Origin: Acanthochlamys bracteata
Lineage: Eukaryota; Streptophyta; Magnoliopsida; Pandanales; Velloziaceae
DNA: 64,000 nucleotides
Assembly (NCBI GenBank): GCA_019914995.1
Contig: CM034127.1
Coordinates: forward strand, 5,828,001 to 5,892,000
Direction: 5' to 3'
Shown here in pieces: positions 14,141 through 27,445 of the stretch. Both the position numbers and the translations under genes were made by a program. Position 1 is the stretch's first letter; each line of letters starts with the position of its first letter. The notes beneath the pieces are model-generated. The model worked only from the letters and a program-made list of their open reading frames with translations. It had not been told where the DNA came from and searched no databases.

Positions 14141-14667
14141 CACCCGATATTAGAGAGCGGACAGAGTAGAGTGGGCGGGGCCTGAGTGTTGGGTTGGCTA
14201 GTTTTTGCTATGTTCGAAGATGTAATTGGACTGGGCAATGTTATTGGCGTGTTTGAATAATCCATGAATTAAACCAGGTGATTAAGGTGGCTTGAGTTAA
14301 GCCTGCTTAACTAGAATTTGATTGGTAGTTCGCAGAGTGTAAGTAATTTTTTAAAATTAAAAACATTTTATTTTTTTAAAAATAAAGCACTTCCTTTATT
14401 ACTTTGATTGTGTGTATATAATTTATTATTTTAAATTAAAAAAATTATCACAAATTTATTAAAAATTTAAAATAAAAAATTAGTGCTACAAGTACCGTAA
14501 AATATCTTCTAAAAGAACTTCAAATATTTTGCTTTGCTCGGTGACTACAATAGTTAATTACGTCAACTAGTACGTCTTTTATGTTGAATATTATTTTTTT
14601 TCTTTTTTTCTGAAAAAAATTATATCATTTCTTTAAATATTCCTTTTTAAGAAATTTGGAATTTTTA
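14141..14667. other. spacer upstream of the AK6 pseudogene
   Basis: The first 50-60 bases may be the old AK6 leader; the rest turns into A/T tracts. Nothing else was recognised. Confidence 0.35.
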
Positions 14668-14898
14668 TGGAGCGTCTGAAAATACTTATGAAATAAAATT
14701 TTATAAAATAAAAATTTTTTTATTTTTTTATTTTTAAAAAAATAATATAAATATATAAATAAAAAAATTTTACTATATAGAATTTTTTATACTTTTTAAA
14801 TAAATTTTTTAAATTTTATATAATACGTATTAAAAAATATAAATTAAAAAAATAAAAAAAATATATTTAAAAAATACAATCTCAAACGCTCTTTACCT
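14668..14898. mobile_element. AT-rich MITE-like element
   Basis: The ends GGAGCGTCTGAAAATACTT and, inverted, AAGAGCGTTTGAGATTGTATT are imperfect inverted repeats around an A/T core. Superfamily and target duplication are not resolved. Confidence 0.45.
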
Positions 14899-15329
14899 CC
14901 CCGCAAGACACATCCTTCTGTCATACGTAACATCTACTCGGAAATTCGTCTCTTAGCATCTAAACTAGCAGACCAAATCCTTGCAGAGTTGGAGAACGAT
15001 TTCGAAGTGTTTAAAATAATATATTTTAAATATTATTGTAGAGTTTTTAAGAATGAATATGATTTTTTATTTAAAAATATAAAATTATATAGAAAGACTT
15101 GCCTGCTTTAATTTGGTTTGTATATAAAAGTTTTATAAAATATAATTTATCCATATTTTTTAAAGTTTTAAAAATAAGTAAAATTTATTAAATATTAAAA
15201 ATTAAAAATAATTTTAATAAAATAGATGATAAGTACTACAAACTATACCTTAAAATATAACAAGTAAGCTTTATAATGAGTTTCAAATTAGTAGTTATGG
15301 TTAGTTGCAAGCATTTTCAAGATTAAGGA
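14899..15329. other. AT-rich spacer
   Basis: No gene, repeat boundary or regulatory site was recognised in this stretch. Confidence 0.3.
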
Positions 15330-16740
15330 AATACTATACATTCACTTCGTCTTGTCACACCCAAATCAGACCATCCGGTTCGATCTTAAAATCGTCAGCT
15401 TAAATTAGTTTGGATTTACAAATAATACATTCAAGCAAACGAACCATTTTAATCTGAATTGACCTGAACGATTTTTAGGTTGACTTCTAAAACTGTCCGT
15501 CGAGATCAATTCGGAACTGCCAGGATCAATCCGCAACTGTCCTGATCAACACGGTTGGAATGAAAAAAATTTTTAAAATATCCAAATGACTTAATCAACT
15601 CTATCCGTGAGTCTTCCATTCTTTCTAGGTTTCTTATTTCTTCAGCTTCGATTCATCACTATCTGTTCGACTCGGACTCATCATTGTCTACTCCATCTCT
15701 GAAATCTTGTTGTTCTCCTTAGTACGAAGCCTTTTTGCAAAGCCAAACCATGCTTCTTGTTGTGCGATCTCCTTTCGACCGATTTCCTCTACAATCGGCA
15801 ATGAATCTTGTTGTTCTCCCTCTAGCCATCTTCTTCTTCATCTTTATCGCCCCAATTGCTGCGTAGGTCTATTCAATAGCTCTTCGGCATCTACTCGGGT
15901 AAGGCGCTGTTATTGGTGGCCTAGCAACACTTGCGCAAATCTATACAATGACCGTCATCGATTTAATTGATTCGCCGGCAACACTTTCTGTTAGTGGTCT
16001 AGGAACCTTCCCTTTATTCTCTACTTACTCTTCCTTATTTCAATTGAATCAGTTAGAGCTTCAATCACCGCTGAGCCAATACCTAGATTCTTTGGCCGGA
16101 GCTTTACGCCAAAAATTAGACACGCTGACCTACTGTAAACTTTCTCCTTACCTAACCAAAACGTTTTTCTTTATCGATCAAGCTCAATTTCTACACGAGA
16201 CGTAGAAACATGCGGTTGTATTCATTTTGTTGTTAATTAGTTGATTCTATTGCCGTCGTTCCCTTCTTACTACGCTGTCTCCGTTATTGAATTTCATTGT
16301 TACTACTGCATCTTCTTCCCACCTAAAGTCTCTCTTTGGTCGTAACCCTAATTTTCGCTAAAATTTGACATGATGGTGAGACTTGCTGCCAAAGTTAGTC
16401 ATAATACACTCTTTGTACAGTTGAACTCATCTTTGAGCCTATGAATAATCTCTTTTACCTTTGGTGTTATTTGGTATTGTTAACCGCAAAAAAATTATTA
16501 TTGTGTTACATGTCGATTTCATCAGTAAAGAGCAGAGCTTTGCTTTGGAAGGAAAAAATATTATTTCAGCTGAACCAGTTTCTCTTAGCTTGTATCTTCT
16601 TTTAGCTTTGACATTGTTATTAAAACCAATCTAAAGTGTCCTCGATGAAGTTAACCTATCAGATCAACCCGCCACTCGTTAACCTAGACGAAAAAAATAG
16701 GTCGACGTCCGAATAAGTTCCAATAATCATGCTCACTCTA
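15330..16740. repeat. unclassified repeat-like segment with a CT-rich interior
   Basis: Both flanks contain the degenerate GATCAA/CCGGTTCGA-type words that mark non-autonomous elements elsewhere in the window. The interior (about 15610-16400) is pyrimidine-rich and less AT-rich, with two short open frames at 15707-15970 and 15948-16205 on the + strand that show no recognisable domain. It could be a non-autonomous DNA element that captured plant leader sequence, or old gene debris. Boundaries are approximate. Confidence 0.3.
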
Positions 16741-17292
16741 TTGTAAATTTATTAGCATAAATATCTGCAACTTGGTATGAGTCAATACCATTGACATCAA
16801 CGATGGAAGAAGTGGTCGTTTGAGATTGTTTACAATGAATGGTTTTTCTTTTAAATGAGTTTTTTCATAAAATTTTTAATGAATGAGTTTGTTTTTTTTA
16901 AAAGATTATAATAATTACATATATAAAAATTTTATGACGTACAATTTATCTATTCCTTAATTTTTTTAAAACACTTTTGAATACTTTAGAAGATTTATTT
17001 AAAAATAAGAAGTTGAAATGGAGTTAGAGAAGCACCATAACTGTAATACTAAATGTGTTACATCCTTATATCGTACATCTAAAAGAGCATTTAGTACCTG
17101 AATCTTTGGGTATTTCAGAAAACTTCTGTATATAAGAAATGTTGTAACTTTTAGAAAAATTTTCGGCATCAATAATGCAAAATTCTAAATTTATAATACT
17201 ATAAAGATTAGCTAATAAAAATATTGCTCGCGGTATTTCTTAAGATGTGTTTCAGTTAATCTAAACCTATAAATGTATAAATTAGAGACTTT
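16741..17292. other. spacer
   Basis: Mostly A/T-rich sequence; no gene was recognised. Confidence 0.3.
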
Positions 17293-17877
17293 CATAGTCA
17301 TACAAATTAGATCGAACGTTGAACTGAAATACTATCTGGATCAACGGATTGCGAGTTGATCCGTCGGATCAAAAATACTAAAAATTTGACGACAGCAAGA
17401 AGGTTTATTATTTTTTTGTTAGAGTGCATATAAAAAATAAACTACTAAAAAAATACAGACGAGCAAAAAATATTTAAATAATAATTAAAAAAAAATTCTT
17501 TATTTTAATATAATTTTCTTATTTTTTTATAATTTAACAAAATTAACAGTATAAAACTTAAAAAAATTACTAATATTAAATATTTACTAATAAAAGATAA
17601 CAAATATATTTTTTTGTATTATTATATCAAAATATAAAATCTTAAACTAAATATTATTTTTTAATATGAGATTATTAATATATTACAAATTAAAAAAATT
17701 TTTAAAAATTAATTTAATCCGATTTAATCCGAACCAACGGATCAACTAAATTGAAGCGGTTTGAAGTGAGTTAAAGCGGGTCGATTGTACAAATATTTTA
17801 GTATTAATTTGAATCGATTTATATACCGGATCGATGATTTTTTAATCGATTCGAAATAATGTCCAATTTTTATAATT
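17293..17877. mobile_element. hAT-type MITE, second copy of the 53727 family
   Basis: The left end CATAGTCATACAAATT and right end TTTTTATAATTAC align with TATAGTTGTAAAAATC and TTTTACAACTATG of the element at 53727-54356. The two also match internally, for example GGTTTATTATTTTTTTGTTA against CGTTTATTATTTC…TTTTTTGTTA, then AATTTAACAAAATTA, and GCGGGTCGATTG against ACGGATCGATTG near the right end. The copies are well diverged. A clean target duplication is not visible here. Confidence 0.65.
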
Positions 17878-18437
17878 ACGAAACACCTTACATATTTTAA
17901 TTATTACTTTAAAATTTATTTTTAAATCTATATTTTACTCCAAATTCTACTTCAAATGAACTTGCGTGTTTGTTTCTAATGCCCACAAAATTTGAACATA
18001 CTTTCCATTTCATCACTTTTTCCGTTGGACGAATTTGGGTTCAGGATAAAGTTTTCTCGCTTTTTATTTACCGTCAAAAACTTGTTCGCCGCATGTTAAA
18101 TGACTTTTTCTAATATTCAATTATACTTTTTTTTAGAGGTCAGAGATTTGCCTAACTCTTTAAAAAAATTATTTGCAAAGAGAGAATGCCAGAAGCCCGT
18201 CTAACTTTCAAAAAAAAAAGAAAAAAAAATTATCTTGCAAAGAGAAAAGGCCAATTTCAAGAAATTGTAAATTCTTAATTGATGTTCGATGATGGCATAA
18301 GATAAATTTTCTTATTTTTGGTGATCAAGATAATCTTTTTCTTTTTGGAGTAACCAGTCTTTAGATAATTGAGAGATAAAAAAAGGCCACAACATAAACT
18401 TTAATTGTAGATTTGAGGGATAATTTGGTAACTTTTA
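17878..18437. other. AT-rich spacer
   Basis: Poly-A/T tracts and no recognised feature. Confidence 0.3.
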
Positions 18438-18634
18438 GGAGTAGGTTTTCAAAAACACTTTTTTATAATTTTAATAAGTTTTTATAATATTTTATAAAAT
18501 TTATTTAGAAAATTAAAAATTTATATTATAAATATTTTTTAATCAAAAAATATAATTCTTTATTTAAATAAGATAAAAATATTTTTTAATTTTGAAAAGT
18601 ATTTTTTAAGATCACTCATAAATACTCCAAAAAA
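18438..18634. mobile_element. AT-rich MITE-like element
   Basis: GGAGTAGGTTTTCAAAAACA on the left faces, inverted, GGAGTATTTATGAGTGATCT on the right; the first nine bases agree well (GGAGTA-TTT). The core is A/T-rich. Assignment is tentative. Confidence 0.35.
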
Positions 18635-19240
18635 TTCAAGTTGAATTCTTTTCAGATTTTGGCTAATTTTTTCAATTCCGTGTTTTGGTTTGAAATTTGT
18701 TTAACAAATTTTTTTAATAATAAAAATTTTTAGTAAAAATTTAATAAAATAAAATTATCTAATAAATTTATTAGATATAAATTTCGTAATTTATAAATAA
18801 TAATTTTTTTATCAAAAAGAACTATAAAACTTTTTTTCTTGAAAACTATCTTTTTATGAAATTCTAATATTCTTTAAGAAAATAATCAACAGGAACGCCT
18901 TTTTATAACGCGTACTGATAATGACTAATTTGGCTTAACGTTCCAAAAATTAACTTTTATTTTTTTATTTTATATTTTTAATATATTTTTTATTAGATAT
19001 GTTAAAAAATTTATTTAAAAATTTAAAAAAATTCTAAAATTTTTTTAATATCTATTTATATTATTTTTTTAAAGTCAAAAAAATAAAACTTTTTTTAAAA
19101 AATAAAAATATTTTTTATTTAAAAAATTTTTATTTCAAAATACTCCTGAATACCAACGCTCTTTTTGCCGTATGTTCCTCCGCAGTATCCCCGCGTAATT
19201 GCAACACTACCCCAAAATCTACAAAAAGATTCTTGTCAGC
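18635..19240. other. AT-rich promoter-distal spacer of the LPA1-like gene
   Basis: A/T tracts, with a possible further MITE at about 18938-19165 (right end reads inverted AGCGTTGGTATTCAGGAGTA). No gene was recognised. Confidence 0.3.
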
Positions 19241-19707
19241 CGTTGTTCTATAAATATCCCCCTGTTCAGGCAATCCCCACCGTTGCTTCTGCTCCTCCTT
19301 CTCTCTTGCTGTAATTACGTTATTGACCCGCGCTCAATTTTCTTCCTCCTTGTGTTTCAAGAGAACAAAACGAAACCGTAAACAATTAACATACACAGAG
19401 AAAAAGAGAGAGAAGTAAAACAAAGAGAGAAATAAAGAGAGAGAGAGAAGGTTGAAGGACATGTGGAGCTTAGCATGCAGTGATGCGTGGCGCGTGTGAG
19501 AAGAAATCAAGATTCAAGATCAGAGCAGAATCATCTCCATGGGAACAACAACAAAGGCGTTGTGTTTAAGACGAAGGGCTCCTTGCCCTCTTGTGATTCA
19601 GAGCAAGCGATCGGCCGCATTGTGTCGGAGTTCGACTTTTTTATTCGATTTAGGGAATTGGAATTGGATTTGAGAAGTTGGAATTGATTTGAAATTTTTG
19701 AGGGGGG
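19241..19707 (+). promoter_or_regulatory. core promoter and leader of the LPA1-like gene
   Basis: A TATA box, CTATAAATA at 19248-19256, lies about 450 nt before the start codon, placing transcription start near 19285. The leader holds GA-rich runs at 19419-19450 (GAGAGAGAGAGAAG). Several short upstream ATGs are present, for example at 19487, so leaky scanning or re-initiation may limit translation. Confidence 0.6.
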
Positions 19708-22255
19708 ATGGGGGAGGTACCGAAGCTGTTGTACATAGTTGTGGTTGATGGGAGTGGTGGTGGTGATGCGCCGTCGAGCTTTCGGTATACGAGACCTGTT
19801 CTGCAGAGCACGCTTCAGCTTATGGGTTGTAAGGCTCGACATGCGTTCAAGGTTCTTAATTTCTGCTTGTTTCTTTAGATTTGGCTTTTGTGTTTTGCAT
19901 GTCAATGCTCGCTGTTGATTGAGGTCTGGTTGTGGAGGAATTGATTTTGAGTTGATACTAACGATACTTCTGATCGGACAGGATCCAGGAAACTACTTAC
20001 CGATATTATTAGTTTGTACTTGCTTTGGTGATTTGTAATAATTTAGTTTGTTACGCAATGCACTAAGATTAAGGGCATGCAATTTGTGAATCTAGGTGTT
20101 TCTGTAGTCCCTTTTTGTTGTAGTTAACTACAATAGTTGGGGAAATCTGTATTGCCTATGTTCGATAAGTTCAATTTATGGTTCTAAATTCTTAATGTTA
20201 AATTGGATCTAGTGATGGAATTATGAAATTGCCCATGGTCATTTGCTTGCAAGGTTGTAAGTATTTCAATTACAAAGATATCTATTTGACAAGATCTAAA
20301 GATAACAACTTTCAGATTCTGCTACATGACTGCTTCAGAAGAAGATGCAAGATTGTTGTGGTTCTTTGGAATATTAGATAGCCCATACTGGTTTTAAGCT
20401 ACAGATCTCTGATTGTTAAAACTTTTAGATCCATGCTTTTGGTGATATGTACTCTCTCATCCTACCTTCCAACCTCTTCCCTATCCCAAATGTTCCTGAT
20501 CTATTTTGCTGTGCTTTGTATAGCGCGAAACGATAATCATATTCGTGCTATCCTATCTACTATACTTTGCATTTGATCACATATGATCTCCCTTGTTGAC
20601 CACAGATTAGTCGAAGAGTATTTGAAGTGATGCGTGTAAAAAGTGGAAAGTGGATGAGTCCATTGGTTGTAGATGACAATTCTCCAGAGGGTGCTGCATT
20701 GCTGCAACAAGTGACTAGCTCCCCCTTGGTTCAGGAGAGTGTAGAGACAAATAGTACCCTACCTTTTGAGCTGTACAAGAGGCTGACTACTGTTGTTGTT
20801 ACTCGAGATACCTTCTTAGATGTTGCATGTGATGCACTTTCTCAATACAAGTATGTGGGTCCTAATCAAAGGGCAGACTTGGTTCTGGCTTGCAGGTACT
20901 TTTTTAGAACTATTTCTCATTCTGTGGATTTTCCCTCGTAACTTTGGTGCTTTTTTTTTTTTTTTTTTGTGAGAAACTTGAAAATAAACTGCTTTGTTCT
21001 GAAGCATTTTCTCTCATAATATGTCATGATGCATGAAATGTAAAATGGTTACCTGTAGATGCTCAAAGATCTCCTAGTTATAGTGACATCAAACGGAAAC
21101 TGATCTGTTTATACAAGTTCTCTATTACTTCTTTCACAATTATTTTCACTGCTTATTTTTTTTCCATTTGTAAGATTCTTTACTAGAAAGAAATGTTTGG
21201 AATAAATCATGAAGTTTGTGGATCGAGAAGGCCACAAGTGTACATGCTACCAATTCAAGTTTCACCAATAATATGAGACTTCAAAATCTGACAAATAGGA
21301 TGTTGCAGTTGTACCATGCAATTCTATCTATAAAGTTGACTATGAAGTTCTTTCTCCACTGGGGAGCTGGACCAACTGTTTAGATACTAGAAACTCAACT
21401 ACTTCCTTACCCACTCCCTTCTTATGAATATGTTTTTGTTAGAAACATGTTCTCGTACAATCTTTATAAGTTTTGCAGTTATCAACGGTGTATTAATCCT
21501 TTCCTACTCTTTAAAGTTTGTATTGCTAGAAAGCATAAGTAAATTCGGTTTTTCTTATGAAATTGTTGAAATTTCTTATATATCTTAAAAGCTATAGAAA
21601 CTATATGTCTTAAGCAGCACAGTGTTTCTTTTTGTTAATGGATTCTTGTGGAAGCTCTATTTGGGATTTGTACATGTGAAGGTCTACCAGAAGAAACCTT
21701 TCCCATGTTGGGGACATTGGAGATATGGACGGACAGTCATGTGTGCTGTTTAGTTGGAGAATATGGACAGTCATGTTTACTGTTTATATAATGCCTCTCA
21801 TTTTTCTGTTCTTTCAAAGTTATAAAGGAGCTCCATCTTGATGATGCTTTTCAGTTTTATTTGGTAATATGAAGAAATAAGGAGCTCCATATTGTTATAT
21901 GTAATATAGAACTTATATATAAGTTTCGATAGATTATTAAATTTATAAGTGAAAATATACCTCCTGCTTATCTCACTTTACCCTTGATGGCTCACCTGGG
22001 TAATCCAACTTTTGACAGTAGTAGCTGGTCCTGTAAGCTTTTATGAGCTTTTAATGAAGCTTAGGCTGTCAATATTATGCTGTTTTGAATTTTGATATAC
22101 TAAATTTCATAGCAATCTATGTCAGAATTCGGGAAAGAAAGGAATCTGTCACTGTTCTTCTATGTGGTACCAGTGGTTGCGGCAAGTCCACACTTTCAGC
22201 TTTACTGGTATACCCTTATTCTCATACAAAATTGTACCTTTTTGCTCCTGACTTG

Positions 22256-22291
<36 letters not shown>

Positions 22292-25200
22292 TCAGTGATT
22301 TGTATTATGGAAAATGGATTGTTTCCACATAAAATGGATAATTAAAAGGTATCTTAGTAAAGTAATCTATCTCTGATTGTGGAGATTACATGTCATAATG
22401 AAGTTAATAATAGAGAAACAGGCCTGTGTCTAAGCTTTTAGGTTATTCTGACCGATTGACTAGGTTTTGTTTGTCCACCTTTTATAGATATATGGTGCTA
22501 TTGAAAGTGTTTAACAATGGACATTCGACAACATGCTCATTGTTTTATGCAGGGAAGTAGATTGGGCATTACAACCGTCGTTTCTACTGATTCAATTCGG
22601 CATATGATGAGAAGTTTTGCTGATGAAAAGGAAAATCCGCTTCTCTGGGCTTCAACGTATCATGCCGGGGAGTGCCTAGATCCAAAGGCAGTTGCAGAAG
22701 CAAAAGCTAGAAAAAAAGCAAAGAAAGTAACTGGTGTTGCCCATTCAATTACTAATGAAGAAATGCCTAAAGGAGATTCAACTGAAAAACATGATAGAAA
22801 AACCCCGGATACGCTTACAGGAACTGAGTTGATTAGCAAAAGACAGATGGCAATTGAGGGATATAAAGCTCAAAGCGAAATGGTTATTGACAGCCTTAAC
22901 CGGCTAATTACTGCATGGGAAGAACGAAAAGAATCTGTTGTTGTTGAGGGTGTTCACTTGAGCCTCAACTTCGTGGTAGGGTATTTACTGACATTCATAC
23001 TTCAGCCCTAATTTTCTACATTCATCTTTAGATTAGGTTTTACATATAAGTTCACGAAGGTAGTCTCCCATTCATTGTGAATTCTTGGGCACTAGGATAG
23101 AGTTTTTAAGAACTTTGATTATCTGATGATTGATTTACAAGATGAGCCTCAGTATTCTACTTTCATAGAATTATATCAATTTATTACAGTTTCATGAATC
23201 TGCCAATCTTTTATTTATTCATTTCAGTGTATTGACTTCAATTGGTCTAATTGCTAGATGGGACTTATGAAGAAGCATCCTTCCATCATTCCATTCATGA
23301 TATACATTACAAATGAAGACAAACACATGGAGAGGTTTGCAGTACGTGCCAAGTACATGACATTGGATCCTGCAAAGAATAAGTATGTTAAGTATATCCG
23401 CAATATTAGAACCATTCAGGATTACTTGTGCAACCGAGCTGATAAGCATTTGGTTCCAAAAGTAAATAACACAAATGTAGATAGGAGTGTGGCTGTAATC
23501 CATGCCACCGTCTTTAGCTGTTTACGTAGGAGAGAGGCTGGAGAAGAATTGTATGACCCAACCACCAAAACAGTTCCTGTAGTCGATGAAGAATATAGAA
23601 AGTGTGCTGCGAGCTCATTGAGTTCGAAGGGAATGTTTCAGCTAATCCAGAGGAAGGGTTCCTCAAGGCATCTAATGGCTCTTATCAACACAGATGGCTC
23701 TGTTGCAAAAGCTTGGCCTGTTCAGTCAGTTGATAGTAATGGGTGGAAGGATTCTTTTAGAAGGAATGATAAATGCGTAGGAAACCCTATGTATGGTCCT
23801 TTGTTGATTGGGAAAGCAGAGCCTGTCAACCTTCAGTTTGGTAATCTTGGCCTTAGTGCTTGGCCCAGTGATACTGGTGGCACCAGTAATACTGGCAGCA
23901 TTGATGAATTTAGAGCTGACGGTACCGACTCTGGGAGCAGATATTATTCTTCGTGCTGTAGTTCGCCATGTATCTCTGATGGACCTGCAAAAGAGGTGCC
24001 CAATATTATTTCTTGTCAGTATAGCACTTTTTTAGGGAAGAAAAGAACTTAGTTTGGAAATAATTTGATCGATGGCGCATTATGGACTTATGTATTCTAG
24101 AGATATCTAATCACTTTACAAAGCATCTTTAGCTTTTCCCTTTTAGTGGCTTATAATTAAATGGTAGAAAGTTGATATGCAAAGCTTTCTAACCTGTGAT
24201 ACATGGAGCAGAGGTTTAAGAAATGTTAGTTACATATTCTCATCAGGGAACCCAATTCTTGTCAAGTCCCTTTTTGTATTTGTAACTTGTGTGCACCTAC
24301 TACTGCTTATGATTTACGATGGATTTTGTCATGCTGATTGAAGATCCTACACTAAATATAACCAAAGTTCGAAAAGCTTCAATTGTACCACGTGCTTACA
24401 TACAATGTTGCTACTGGAGCCTGCTGTTCTTTTATCGACAAATTATTAATGTGCTCTTTTAAAGTAGCATTAGTTTATTTTTTAATTTGAAAATTTTTTT
24501 TATCAGAATATATTTTTAATTTCGTTTATTATGAAACAAGGTTTTTTGTTCTATAACCACTTTTACTGAATTTAAAATGTTATTTTTATTTTACAATACT
24601 TCCCTATCCTTTGGCCTAGACATGTTGTTATTGAAAATTTTGATTGAATTAGATAATGACAATCTAAGATTGGCTTTGTAACACACGATAGTGATAACAC
24701 GTAGGAGAAGTTCATGGGAAGTTATTTTTGTTTTCTCTCTTAATTCTTCTTCTTTACTTTTGTTCTCTCAGTTTCTCCTTTTATTCTTCCCATCTGCATC
24801 CAGTTTCCCCCATTTCCATGAGACTAAGCATTATTCCTTAAGTCTAGATTTATCCATTCATGTTTGGCAAGAAGTTTCCTTGTTTCATAATGCCATGTGC
24901 TTCGTTTGTCTTTTGCATGTTTAATTAAACACGTTCTACAATTAAAATCTTTTACAACCAGAAATAGAAAGATTCTTTAAAGGCAATATATTTGAATTGA
25001 TAACATAAACAATAATAATAATCTTAGAGGACAAGTGTATAATAAATACTTTAAAATAGTATAGTTTTAGGAATTAGTATTTTGAAATCAGAATATGATG
25101 ATATCTACCCCTATTGTTGTTGTCGTTGTTGTTTTTGATTATGATGATGATGATGATAATGTAAGAATTAAGATACAGAATAACTGCAATTGCATCGGGT

Positions 25201-27445
25201 CCTAGAGGGGCTTGGAGTTCTCAGGACACCAGTCTTGTGTGGCTCCTTTGTAGTATATATAAATATATTTTCAATGTGCCATTTGGTGCCTAAATTATGC
25301 CAAGCTCCGTGCTGAATGTCTCACCACTGACTTTTACTTGCTATTCCAGCTTTTAGAGGATTTTTCTGTGTCTGGAAGCGATGAAGAAACTGTTGATCCA
25401 AATGATGCAGATAGTGATGAGGATCTAACTGAAGACAGTAAAGATAACCATGATGATGTGAGTGGTCCCTTCTATCTTCTTTTCTGTGCGTGTATTTTTG
25501 CTGTGATGCTAAAATTGTATGCTCGACTGCAACTAATGTAGAAATGCATCTTATATTTAACTAGTAATTAAGATGTGCTCATTGCAGATGGCACATGAGT
25601 TTTAATTAAATGGTTCTTTGGACCCAAGAGTTGTTTGTTGTCAGGGCCTTTCGGCCTCGATAACTATTTAAGTTTGAATTGTATGGCTGGGTGCAGAAGT
25701 ATTGAAAATTGTTTTGGTTTCCAGCAATTCAATTTGACATGGGTTAAGACTGAAGTAGCATTGATGCTCTTGGAGTGATGACCTTAGTCTATCTTTTAGT
25801 CAAAAAAAAAAAAATTTTGAAGAGTATAGATCTATTGAAACTAAATACTGCTAATTTGCAGCAAACTTTTGAAGTCTATTCAAAGCATATGTCAAATGGG
25901 AAGCCTAAATATACACCAATTTACAAATTTAAAAAAAGAAAGAAAGAAAAGAGAAGCCTTTTTAGGAGAATTTCGATGTTTTCTTCTGTTTGGAGCCAAT
26001 TTTCATCCATGGTATACTGTGATTGATTTAAATGGGTTCCCCAAAGCATTATAAATGTTATTTCAAGGGAGGTTGCAATATCAGCACATAACTGAAGGCT
26101 GTGTTGGACTTGAGAGTCCCAGTTATGCTGAGTCCAAGGACCAAAATTTTACCAATCAAGCCTTAGCTTTACATGAACACTGGGGAAGAGTAGATTGGAA
26201 GTGGACTTAAACCTTAAATGTAGACATGAATAAGTCAAGTTAAAATTGCTATCAGCAATACACAAGAACGTAAAACAAAGAGGGCCATAGGAAAAAAGTA
26301 ATTGGTTTTAAGTTCCATGGAAATATTGGTGCTTAGAAAAAAGATTTTAAAAGCTCTTATGTTTTTGTAGACTGATTTTTCTTAGCCATGTTATTAACTA
26401 TATTTATGAAGTAATTGGAGAAAGTGGGTACAGAGTTTTAACCATCATGCTTCATCATACTATGACTTGTCGAGCATGGGTCATCAACAAGTATGCTTTA
26501 AGGAAAGTTCTACTTATTAAGACAGTTGTATCCATGAAATGTCTCAGAGTTGATTTCTCAATATACTACTGGCTGGGGTATAAAGGAAGCGAACCATGAT
26601 TTTAGGCGTTGCAGATCTTACTGGGGTATAAAGGAAGAGTACCATGATTTTAGGCATTGCAGATCTTATCATGGCAAAAGGAACAATGATTTTTGGCGTT
26701 GCTCTATAGTTTAGCTTCCAAGAATATTTCATTTCTTGCCTTGGACTGGTTTTAAAATGGATATACCACTAGAGGTTTAATGTTTTGTTGGTATACATTT
26801 GGTCCTTTTTTCAATTGAATACCAAGTTTATGCATTATTTCTCGGAGAAAGTTTTGGCAGATGTCTACGAGCCCCTTTTTGTCTTATATGTATCATAAAT
26901 CCTTTTTGTTTTGAGGTAAAATAAGCTAATTGTATACTGATTGATTTTTACAATATTGTGACCGATGAGATTTCACTCTCCTATAGATGGAAGGTTCTGT
27001 TGATGAGGAATCAACTAAGTCTGATGAGGAATATGAAGACCTCGCTAGGGAAGATGACCTAGAAGATGGTTATTGGTCTGATGACGATCGGTCAAACGCT
27101 AGAGAAAAGAAGGTTACAGGTGATACTAAATCGGCAGAATATCCAGAAAGTAACTTATATAGTGATACAGGGGAGAAGAAGAACAACAAACAACAGAAAC
27201 AACAACATGCAGCAAAGTATCGGCAGAATCTTTACCTCTTTCAGAAACTAAGCGATCATGTTGCTGAGCCATTGTCTTCTCTGCTGTCAGAGGGGAACCA
27301 AATAAACAAATCAGGAGAAAGGATGAAGAAACGCTCCCTGAGCGACTCCTTTAGGCTGCACAATAGATCTCGGAGCATCTCAGCCTCGGGCAAGTCAGAG
27401 TCTGTTTATGGGGAGCCTGTACTTTCCGGTGCACTCAAGAGTTAG
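19708..27445 (+). CDS. P-loop kinase of the LPA1 (low phytic acid 1) family
   Basis: This is a 747-residue homologue of plant LPA1 proteins, which resemble archaeal 2-phosphoglycerate kinase; loss of rice LPA1 lowers seed phytate, but the plant substrate is not settled. Seven coding exons: 19708-19851, 20606-20895, 22126-22207, 22553-22975, 23258-23995, 25350-25457, 26987-27445. All phases join correctly. The protein starts [15 protein letters not shown]; Walker [10 protein letters not shown] is at residues 159-167; TYHAGECL and a GVHLSLNF block follow in exon 4; exon 5 carries the conserved [20 protein letters not shown]. Exons 6 and 7 add an acidic tail rich in D/E ([19 protein letters not shown]), then a Ser/Arg-rich end. 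Length matches relatives (about 740). Donor GAG|GTGCCC of intron 5 is weak. The gene looks intact and functional. Neighbours give no hint of shared function. Confidence 0.95.
22258..22289 (+). repeat. (CT)n microsatellite in LPA1-like intron 3
   Basis: About fifteen CT units lie 50 nt after the exon 3 donor. It is a plain simple repeat and likely length-polymorphic. Confidence 0.95.
26573..26702 (+). repeat. 48-bp tandem repeat in the last LPA1-like intron
   Basis: Copy 1 (26573-26620) and copy 2 (26621-26668) differ at a few positions; a third, shortened and diverged copy follows to 26702. Each contains ACCATGATTTTAGGC and TTGCAGATCTTA. The unit has no coding role here since it lies in intron 25458-26986. 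Confidence 0.85.

Noticed and set aside
19531..19905. Minus-strand open frame of 124 residues.
   Set aside because: It is antisense to the leader and first exon of the LPA1-like gene and has no recognisable domain.
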